Part shown: in pieces, positions 1 through 5,583 of the stretch | Layout of the letters: each line of letters starts with the position of its first letter | Numbering within the stretch: the first letter of the stretch is position 1 | From: Chlamydiota bacterium | GTDB taxonomy: Bacteria > Chlamydiota > Chlamydiia > Chlamydiales > Rhabdochlamydiaceae | Direction of reading: 5' to 3' | NCBI GenBank assembly: GCA_016866585.1 | Contig: VGMB01000095.1 | Coordinates: forward strand, 1-6,285 | DNA length: 6,285 bases | Position numbers and translations under genes: made by a program | Notes under the pieces: generated by a model | Told to the model about the DNA's origin: nothing | Databases searched by the model: none | Seen by the model: only the letters and a program-made list of their open reading frames with translations

Positions 1-29
1 CCAATTAAATAGTAGTAAAGCTCTTTCAT

Positions 30-66
30 ATGACTATCCTTTTTTTACCTAAAGGATAGTCATTTT
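30..66 (+). terminator. Intrinsic terminator of an upstream gene
   Basis: A perfect 13-bp inverted repeat (ATGACTATCCTTT at 30-42 and its complement at 51-63) encloses an 8-base loop. The right arm ends in a T and runs into three more (63-66). This is the classical rho-independent form on the + strand. The gene it ends lies outside the window. The minus-strand side has no T-run, so two-way termination is less likely. It separates the upstream unit from the glmS promoter just downstream. Confidence 0.8.
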
Positions 67-74
67 AGAATTTT

Positions 75-104
75 TTCACAAAAAAGTCGGAAGGACCTTA
101 TAAT
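75..104 (+). promoter_or_regulatory. Probable sigma70/sigma66-type promoter of glmS
   Basis: A -35 candidate TTCACA (75-80, five of six bases match TTGACA) lies 18 bases before a perfect TATAAT (99-104). Transcription would start near 111, giving a leader of about 60 bases before the glmS ATG at 172. The promoter sits directly after the terminator at 30-66, so glmS seems to have its own transcription start. The leader holds a direct repeat TTGTCTTG (109-116, 125-132) and a 7-bp inverted repeat TTGATTG/CAATCAA (121-127/142-148). It ends in a good ribosome-binding site, AAAAAGG (158-164), 7 bases before the ATG. Confidence 0.7.
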
Positions 105-171
105 TATGTTGTCTTGCTTTTTGATTGTCTTGTCGTAATAGCAATCAATTTAAATGTAAAAAGGTGTTGTT

Positions 172-2002
172 ATGTGTGGCGTTTTTGCTTATTTAGGACA
201 TCAGGATGCGGTTACAGCCGTTATCAAAGGACTCAAAAAGCTTGAGTACAGGGGGTATGATTCTTCAGGTGTTGCTTTTATAGAAAATGATAATCTCATC
301 GTAATTAAAGAAGCTGGCAAGATTTCTGTTCTTGAGGGAAAGATAAAAGAAAAATCGTTTTCTACACATACTGCTATTGCTCATACCAGATGGGCAACTC
401 ACGGCGAACCGTGTGCTAGGAATGCTCATCCTCATTGTGATAAAAATCATACTGTTGCTGTTGTCCATAATGGTGTTATTGAAAACTATTTACATATAAA
501 ACAAAACCTCAAGGATGCTGTATTTAAATCAGATACAGATACTGAAGTTGTTCCAGCCCTCATTGCAAATTTATATAGGAGGGATTTTCTAAAAGCGTGC
601 ATAGGTGCATTTTCTAAGTTAGAGGGGGCTTTTGCTCTTGCTATCATACATAAAGACCATCCAAATACATTGATTGCTACTGCAGAAAAGAGTCCTTTAG
701 TAGTGGGATACCAAAAAACGACAAAGGAAACATACATTGCTTCTGATCCGAGTGCACTCGCAGGATTAGATTTGGATTTGTTTTTTCTAAAAGATGGAGC
801 TATTTCTTTGCTTAAAAAAGGGGAGTATCCAATCTTTTATGATAAAATGGGTGTGAGGATAGAAGTGATTGCAACTCATCCAAACATGCTTAGTTCTGAT
901 ATTTCAAAAGGCATATTCCCTCACTTTATGCTTAAAGAAATATTTGAACAGGAATCATCTGTTCATACAGTGATTAAAAAGTACACCGATCCGCTATCTA
1001 AACAGCCTTTATTTAAAGAACTGCCTGGGTTAAAGCTGGATTTTTCTGATATAGATCATATTACAATCATTGCATGCGGTACTTCGTACAATGCTGGTCT
1101 TCTTGGGTATATTACTTTGAGTCATTAAGCCAAATTGAAACTAGGGTTGAGATCGCATCAGAATATCGATATAAAGTTCCGATTCTTCATAAAAACATGT
1201 TGGTAATCACACTCAGTCAGTTTGGAGAAACTGCCGATACTCTCGCTGTTGTTGAAGAATTTAAAAAGAAAAAAATACCTGTTATCGGCCTTTGCAACGT
1301 TGAAGGATCAACCTTATGTAGAGAAGCTGACGCTACTATACTTCTGCATGCTGGACCAGAAATAGCGGTTGCCTCTACTAAGACATTCACTTCTCAGATA
1401 GTTATCTTATATCTCTTAGCTATATTCATGGCCAAATTGAAAAATATGCAATCCTTGGATATCCCTAACATGGTGATTGAGCTTGAGACTATTCCCGATA
1501 AAATTGGGCTGATTCTTGATGAACACAGAAAAATCGACATCCTGGCACAAAAGTATGCCAGTTTTCATGATTTTTATTTTTTAGGAAGAGGTGTATTATA
1601 CCCCTTAGCTTTGGAAGGTGCTCTTAAGCTTAAAGAGATAGCTTATGTAAATGCAGTAGGATATGCAGCTGGTGAAATGAAACATGGTCCGATTGCACTC
1701 CTTGATGAAAAAGTACCTACCATCGTTTTATGTGCTAATGAATCGCTTGAAACTAAGATTATATCTAATCTCATGGAATCTAAGGCCCGTCGCGCCCCAA
1801 TTATAGTTGCTGGATTCAAAAACCTTGAAAAAGATTTTTTTCAGAGTGTTCAGATGAATACATCATTCCTCACACTGATGACTATTTGGCTACTTTACTT
1901 ATAGCCGTTTTCCTCCAGCTTTTTTCTTACTACACGGCAATTCAAAAAAAATTAGACGTCGACCAGCCTAAAAATCTAGCAAAATCTGTAACCGTAGAGT
2001 AA
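172..2002 (+). pseudogene. glmS: glmS, glutamine-fructose-6-phosphate aminotransferase, with two frameshifts
   Basis: GlmS makes glucosamine-6-phosphate from fructose-6-phosphate and glutamine in the cytoplasm, the first step to UDP-GlcNAc. The glutaminase domain (about residues 1-240) is intact: Cys2 after Met1, HTRWATHG, AHPH, HNG, SDTDTE. SIS domain 1 opens with ACGTSYNAG. The frame is then lost at GGG 1105-1107 and meets TAA at 1126-1128. Sequence continuing GlmS resumes one frame over (tat tac ttt gag from 1110): SIS1 with GETADT and AGPEIAVASTK, then SIS2 with LEGALKLKE and KHGP. The frame is lost again in the T7 run at 1835-1841. The true C-terminus, DVDQPKNLAKSVTVE, lies in the third frame and ends at TAA 2000-2002. 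Restoring one base at each site (G3 to G4, T7 to T8) gives 610 residues, against 609 in E. coli. Start: ATG 172 with AAAAAGG upstream and the mandatory MCG terminus. A Phe replaces the phosphate-loop Ser (codon 1221-1223). Identity is certain; whether the lesions are real or assembly errors is open. Confidence 0.9.
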
Positions 2003-2106
2003 TTTTCTCTAAAGAACTATTTGCTTTATTTAAAGGTTATAGATATTTTCCTTTGCTCTTGGCAGATCAATGCAAAAAAAAGTTAAAATTAAGGGTCTTT
2101 AAATAA

Positions 2107-2133
2107 TTGTTTTAAAAGACGTTTGTGTATAAA
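2107..2133 (+). promoter_or_regulatory. Candidate promoter of the nrdR operon (weak)
   Basis: The 159 bases between glmS and nrdR (2003-2161) contain no gene. A plausible -10 TATAAA (2128-2133) is preceded by TTGTTT (2107-2112) at a short 15-base spacing, so the -35 match is poor. An imperfect hairpin, GTCTTTAAA (2095-2103) with TTTAAAAGAC (2111-2120) and a 7-base loop, overlaps the -35 area. It could be an operator or may mean nothing. No clear terminator follows glmS: the short inverted pairs near 2032-2076 lack a T-run. Read-through from glmS is therefore possible. Confidence 0.3.
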
Positions 2134-2161
2134 TAAAGCAGTATTATGAGGTTGATAAACC

Positions 2162-2665
2162 ATGCGTTGCCCATTTTGTAATCACGAAGAGTCAAAGGTT
2201 ACTGATTCAAGAAATGCAACAGAAACAAATGCAGTTAGAAGAAGGCGTGAGTGTTTAAAGTGTCTCAAAAGGTTTACCACATTTGAAACAATAGACCTTA
2301 CTATCCAAGTTCAAAAAAGAGACGGCACCTACGAAGACTTTTTGCAGGATAAGCTTATAAAAGGACTGGATGCTGCATGCAGGCACACGAGAGTGAGCCA
2401 TGAACAGGTCAGAGCTTTAGCCTATAAGATTACCTCAGACCTTATGGAAAGACAGGTTAAAGAGATTTCCACTAAAGAAATAGGGGAAATCATCATGGGA
2501 CACTTGCAGGACTTGGATATGATTGCCTATATTCGTTTTGCTTGTGTGTATCGCAGGTTTAAGGATATCGATGAGCTGAAGAATGCTCTAAAAATAGTTG
2601 TCGGCAAAGAAGAATTAAGATCTTATGAATTTGAAAACAAAGGAAGTGATCATGCCTTTAAGTAA
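2162..2665 (+). CDS. nrdR: NrdR, repressor of ribonucleotide reductase genes
   Basis: NrdR is a cytoplasmic ATP/dATP-sensing repressor of ribonucleotide reductase operons. The 167-residue protein starts with the zinc ribbon: MRCPFC (Cys3, Cys6), the basic stretch RRRREC, then CLKC (Cys31, Cys34) followed by RFTTFE. An ATP-cone domain covers about residues 46-137 (QVQKRDGTYEDFLQDKLIKGL, with KEISTKEIGEIIMGHLQDLD further on) and ends in the family hallmark AYIRFACVYRRFKD. The last 25 or so residues go past the usual end of about 150 and look unstructured. Start: ATG 2162 gives the invariant MRCP terminus, with GAGG at 2148-2151 as a modest ribosome-binding site. The gene heads the cluster and its 3' end overlaps dksA by 14 bases. 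nrdR-dksA-lspA is the order I recall for Chlamydia. No NrdR-box pair was recognised here, so the targets are probably elsewhere. Confidence 0.95.
   Translation: MRCPFCNHEESKVTDSRNATETNAVRRRRECLKCLKRFTTFETIDLTIQVQKRDGTYEDFLQDKLIKGLDAACRHTRVSHEQVRALAYKITSDLMERQVKEISTKEIGEIIMGHLQDLDMIAYIRFACVYRRFKDIDELKNALKIVVGKEELRSYEFENKGSDHAFK
2639..2651 (+). promoter_or_regulatory. Ribosome-binding site that fixes the dksA start
   Basis: AAAGGAAG at 2639-2646, inside the end of nrdR, lies a normal distance before ATG 2652. The earlier in-frame ATG at 2625 has no comparable purine-rich site. It would add nine residues (MNLKTKEVI) that are simply nrdR sequence read in another frame. The 2652 start gives MPLSKEEL, a natural DksA-type N-terminus. 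Confidence 0.7.
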
Positions 2666-3017
2666 AGAAGAATTGCACAAATTTAAAATCCGTCTATTAG
2701 ACTTACAATCTCAATTAACGCACCTTGTCAAAGGTGTAAGTAGTGATGTTACATCGCCCGATGAGTCTAAAGGCTATTCTCAGCATTCAGCAGATGAAGG
2801 CACTGATGACTTTGTAAGGAATGTTAGCTTGCAAGTAAGTTCGAAGGAATTCGACATATTACGTCAAATTGAAAGAGCTCTAGAAAAAATGGATGAAAAT
2901 ACCTATGGTATCTGTGATATCTCTGGTGATGAGATTCCTCTGCCCAGACTAGAAGCCATTCCTTATGCAACCATGACAGTAAAAGCTCAAGAAAAACTCG
3001 AAAAGGGCCTTCTTTAA
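2652..3017 (+). CDS. dksA: DksA/TraR-family transcription regulator with degenerate zinc finger
   Basis: DksA-family proteins enter the RNA polymerase secondary channel and alter initiation, often with ppGpp. This 121-residue form has an N-terminal helical region (about 1-30), a second helix ending in RQIERALEKMDENTYG (71-86), and a C-terminal TraR/DksA finger (86-113). The turn between helices reads SADEGTDDF (46-54). It is acidic but lacks the exact DxxDxA tip of E. coli DksA. The finger aligns without gaps to E. coli: YGIC, G92, I95, RLEA (99-102), P104. Yet only the first zinc ligand, Cys88, is kept. The others are Ser91, Thr109 and Ala112, so zinc is probably not bound, as in low-cysteine DksA paralogs. 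Chlamydial DksA, as I recall it, also has the YATMTVK end, so this is probably ancestral rather than damage. The stop overlaps the lspA start (TAATG), suggesting coupled translation. Family identity is very sure; ppGpp response cannot be judged. Confidence 0.9.
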   Translation: MPLSKEELHKFKIRLLDLQSQLTHLVKGVSSDVTSPDESKGYSQHSADEGTDDFVRNVSLQVSSKEFDILRQIERALEKMDENTYGICDISGDEIPLPRLEAIPYATMTVKAQEKLEKGLL

Positions 3018-3535
3018 TGAGTTTTAAGCAGGCTCTGTTTTTAATAGGAATTTGCCTTTTTATTCTAACGCTAGATATTTCCTTAAAAGCTTATTCCTAT
3101 TACTGCATCCCTCCCATTTGGAAAGCCCCTACAATTTATCCCTATGGGGGCATCCCTGTTTTCTATGATTTTTTGGGTGTTGATTTTTCAATAAATCATG
3201 TCGTTAACAAAGGTGCCGCTTGGGGTGTTCTTTCATCTTATCAGAACTATTTGCTTATAGTTAGAATTATGATAATTTTAGGGATGGTCGGGTACCTTTA
3301 CGTCACTAAGATAGCATACATTAAAAGATTTGCTCTCAGTCTCATAGTCACGGGAGCAATAGGAAATGTTATAGATTATTTCGTTTATGGTCATGTTATA
3401 GACATGCTGTACTTTAAGTTTTGGGGATATTCCTATCCTGTGTTCAACATAGCAGATAGCTCGATATTCTTAGGTATTGTAGTTTTGTTTTTTTCCTCTA
3501 TGAAAGAAAAAAAACAAAGCAAGGGCAAACCATAG
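3017..3535 (+). CDS. lspA: LspA, lipoprotein signal peptidase (signal peptidase II)
   Basis: LspA is an inner-membrane aspartyl protease that removes signal peptides from lipid-modified prolipoproteins, acting after Lgt. The 172-residue protein has four hydrophobic segments (about 6-26, 78-97, 104-120, 146-162), the family topology. Signature motifs are in order: D20 in the first segment, NKGAAWG (64-70), TGAIGNVID (112-120) then YGHVIDM with catalytic Asp129, and FNIAD with catalytic Asp147. Length is normal. The tail is short and basic (KEKKQSKGKP), as expected for a cytoplasmic end. The periplasmic part (about 28-58) is rich in Pro and Tyr and slightly longer than in E. coli. Start: ATG 3017 shares one base with the dksA stop, and GAAAAGGG (3000-3007) is a good ribosome-binding site. 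Intact T7 (3488-3494) and A8 (3507-3514) runs show the frame is sound. Confidence 0.95.
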   Translation: MSFKQALFLIGICLFILTLDISLKAYSYYCIPPIWKAPTIYPYGGIPVFYDFLGVDFSINHVVNKGAAWGVLSSYQNYLLIVRIMIILGMVGYLYVTKIAYIKRFALSLIVTGAIGNVIDYFVYGHVIDMLYFKFWGYSYPVFNIADSSIFLGIVVLFFSSMKEKKQSKGKP

Positions 3536-3556
3536 GTTATTTTATTAGAAGTGTAT

Positions 3557-4282
3557 ATGTTAGAAAATATAGTTAGGTTGAGCTCTATAGAAGCAGAAGG
3601 GCCGTTCAATGCATCAAAATGGTTAAAACATCAAGTTATTCTCAGCGTGGATGAGATGCAAGATTTGATAAAATCACTTGGTCATTTCTTTATTCTTCCC
3701 TCTTACGGACCTGTACAAGTTGACTCAGTTTTATTGTCTCATGAAGATTTTTTACAGCAGTACGTCAAATATATTGAATCTGTTGTAAATAGCGAGGATC
3801 TTGATGAGAATTACTATAGAAGGTGTTTCTGTAACTATCTCACCAAAGATCTTTCTACTGTTTACGCTGTTCCTCTTTCTGGTGAGAGGGTAATTACAAA
3901 AGTATCTAGGCCTGTTATTCAGATGCAGCTCCACCATTTTTTTTATTCTCATGTTGATCACAAGATACATTCTATGGTTATGACTAAAGATAGCATCCAT
4001 TGGGGTGTTCAATTTTCCTATCCCCAAATTTTTGAAGATCCCCATACCCATGAGTTTTTCAAAATTGATGAATCTGAGCGATTCCCTAATACCCAACTTT
4101 TTAAAAACTTAGTCAAATGGTTGCGTAAAAATACTATTCCTACTCCTATAGAAATTAGTGAAAAAAAGATGTGGGCTCCTTTCCGGATAGGTAAACAGTG
4201 TTTCTCTTGGATCAATAGTCATAAAAAGCTAATGGCTAATAATGTTTCTGTACCCAATTTTAATGATAAAGGAACAAAATGA
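3557..4282 (+). CDS. Conserved-looking hypothetical protein, 241 residues
   Basis: I do not recognise this protein. It is probably soluble: no signal peptide, no hydrophobic segment long enough to cross a membrane, no repeats. It is rich in aromatic residues and His, including LHHFFYSHVDHKIH in the middle and HWGVQFSYPQIFEDPHTHEFF further on. The C-terminal third has NLVKWLRKN, PFRIGKQCFSWI and a polar, likely disordered tail. The spacing of His, Asp and Glu does not match a metal-binding family I can name. ATG 3557 is chosen because AGAAG (3547-3551) precedes it at a workable distance; GTG 3551 in the same frame would add only two residues. The gene begins 21 bases after lspA and its stop overlaps the cinA start (ATGA), so it is made as part of the cluster. 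Codon use resembles its neighbours, with no sign of transfer. A Chlamydiota-restricted family is my guess. Confidence 0.8.
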   Translation: MLENIVRLSSIEAEGPFNASKWLKHQVILSVDEMQDLIKSLGHFFILPSYGPVQVDSVLLSHEDFLQQYVKYIESVVNSEDLDENYYRRCFCNYLTKDLSTVYAVPLSGERVITKVSRPVIQMQLHHFFYSHVDHKIHSMVMTKDSIHWGVQFSYPQIFEDPHTHEFFKIDESERFPNTQLFKNLVKWLRKNTIPTPIEISEKKMWAPFRIGKQCFSWINSHKKLMANNVSVPNFNDKGTK

Positions 4283-5511
4283 ACGTTGAGATCATTGCTA
4301 TAGCAGATGAGGTGTTAAAGGGCATGGTGGTAAATACCAACAGCACCAATATAAGTGCGTCGCTTGCTAAAATTGGGTTAAGGGTCTCAAGGCATACTGT
4401 TCTACCTGATGAATATGAAGATTTAAAAAAGGGGATACAAGAGGCATTAAGCCGCTGTGATATTGTTATCACAACAGGAGGGCTAGGACCTACCCTTGAT
4501 GACATAACAAGGGCTGTAGCTGCGGACATATTTTCTTCAGAGTTCACGCTAAATCAGGATGTCTATCAGGATTTAATTGATAGATTCGGGACTGCGCTGA
4601 CCTCTTTACAAGATCAGGCTACCGTCCCTACAAAAGCTAAGATATTACGAAATAAAGTCGGTACAGCTCCCGGATTTTTTTTTGAGGATAAAGGTAAATG
4701 CCTTATTTTGATGCCGGGTGTACCTGTAGAGATGACCCCCATGCTGGAAAATGAGGCTATTCCTCTTCTCAAAGAAAAGATATTTGATAAAGATAGACTG
4801 TTTGTAGAAAAAGTTTTTTTTTCATTGTTATCGGAAAATAAATTAGATCCTTCTTTAAGAGAGCTAAATCAAAAATTTAATGGGATTGATATTGGAATTT
4901 ATCCTGGATACGGAGTCCTTACAGTGGTTCTAAGGGGTGTAGACCCTTCTATTCTATCTAAAGCAAAACAAGATTTAATCAATACTTTCCCCTCTAATGT
5001 TTATGAAAGTAGATCGGGAAAAATCGAAGAGGCCCTTTTTGATTTACTAATAGAAGAGGGATCGACTTTAAGTTTCGCAGAGTCTTGTACTGGAGGACTT
5101 TTAGCACATAAAATGACTTTACTTCCAGGAGCCTCAGACTTTTTTTTGGGATCCCTTGTTACATATTCTAATGAACTTAAAAAAGATGTTTTACATGTAC
5201 CTCCAGAAGTGATTGATAGCTTTGGCGCAGTGAGCGCTGATACGGTAAAAGAAATGTTGAAAGGTCTTTTTGCAGTCACTCATTCTGATTATGGTATCGC
5301 TGTTTCAGGTATTGCAGGTCCTTCTGGTGGATCAATAGAGAAACCTGTCGGCACAATATGGGCGGCGATAGGCAGAAGGGGACATGATCCTGATGTCTTT
5401 AGTATGCATCTTAAAGGAGTAAGGGAAACTATTATTTTAATGACGGTGAATAGGCTCATCGCTCTTTTATATAGAAAGATAAAATTTGGATGTCCTGCAT
5501 CAGATATATGA
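4279..5511 (+). CDS. cinA: CinA, two-domain NMN amidohydrolase / molybdopterin-binding-like protein
   Basis: CinA proteins join an N-terminal molybdopterin-binding-fold domain (COG1058; ADP-ribose pyrophosphatase activity in studied members) to a C-terminal PncC-type domain that deamidates nicotinamide mononucleotide to nicotinate mononucleotide. Here the N-terminal domain (about 1-170) has NTNS, TGGLGPTLDD (66-75) and MPGVPVEM (145-152). The C-terminal domain (about 248-402) has FAESCTGG (266-273, nucleophile Ser269), YSNELKKDVL (296-305), FGAVS and VSGIAGPSGG (342-351) with KPVGTIWAAI. Length, 410, is normal for fused CinA. The usual Gly in the first loop (GTE/GDE) is Ala, reading IADEVLKG (8-15). 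ATG 4279 overlaps the preceding stop by four bases, and AAAGGA (4268-4273) serves as ribosome-binding site. The frame holds through T9 (4675-4683), T9 (4814-4822) and T8 (5140-5147). Last gene of the cluster. Domain assignment is sure; the cellular role is inferred from the family. Confidence 0.93.
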   Translation: MNVEIIAIADEVLKGMVVNTNSTNISASLAKIGLRVSRHTVLPDEYEDLKKGIQEALSRCDIVITTGGLGPTLDDITRAVAADIFSSEFTLNQDVYQDLIDRFGTALTSLQDQATVPTKAKILRNKVGTAPGFFFEDKGKCLILMPGVPVEMTPMLENEAIPLLKEKIFDKDRLFVEKVFFSLLSENKLDPSLRELNQKFNGIDIGIYPGYGVLTVVLRGVDPSILSKAKQDLINTFPSNVYESRSGKIEEALFDLLIEEGSTLSFAESCTGGLLAHKMTLLPGASDFFLGSLVTYSNELKKDVLHVPPEVIDSFGAVSADTVKEMLKGLFAVTHSDYGIAVSGIAGPSGGSIEKPVGTIWAAIGRRGHDPDVFSMHLKGVRETIILMTVNRLIALLYRKIKFGCPASDI

Positions 5512-5554
5512 GCTTTTTTAGTTTCTTTGCTACGGGTTAAAATTGGCTTTTGGG

Positions 5555-5560
5555 TATAAT
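5555..5560 (+). promoter_or_regulatory. Candidate -10 element before the RNA methyltransferase gene
   Basis: A perfect TATAAT at 5555-5560 lies in the 72-base gap between cinA and the methyltransferase gene, in the context TTGGGTATAAT. No good -35 hexamer is found at 16-18 bases. If used, transcription would start near 5567 with a very short leader. No hairpin followed by a T-run was found after the cinA stop, although a T6 tract lies just past it (5514-5519). Read-through from the cluster could also drive the next gene. Confidence 0.4.
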
Positions 5561-5583
5561 CTTTGCAAAAAAAGATGTTTTAT

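Noticed and set aside
105..171. A glmS ribozyme in the leader
   Set aside because: The leader is too short and lacks the ribozyme core; only small repeats are present.
265..737. Minus-strand open frames opposite glmS (265-468, 486-737)
   Set aside because: Low-complexity translations with no family features, lying opposite a gene with strong motifs.
1096..1128. Programmed -1/+1 frameshift to make full-length GlmS
   Set aside because: No slippery heptamer or downstream pseudoknot is evident, two separate shifts would be needed, and GlmS is not known to use recoding.
1074..1904. A separate gene starting at ATG 1074
   Set aside because: Its first dozen codons are glmS SIS1 read out of frame, its last 22 codons (after residue D at 1833-1835) are also out of frame, and no ribosome-binding site fits. 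It is the middle and end of broken glmS.
2625..2651. Longer DksA starting at ATG 2625
   Set aside because: There is no good ribosome-binding site, and the added residues are nrdR sequence in another frame; 2652 has a clear AAAGGAAG.
3752..4547. Minus-strand open frames opposite the unknown gene and cinA (3752-4096, 4018-4215, 4260-4547)
   Set aside because: They overlap each other and the + strand genes and have no recognisable motifs or start signals.
5490..5520. Intrinsic terminator after cinA
   Set aside because: GATG/CATC gives only a 4-bp stem and is separated from the T6 tract by over ten bases; not convincing.
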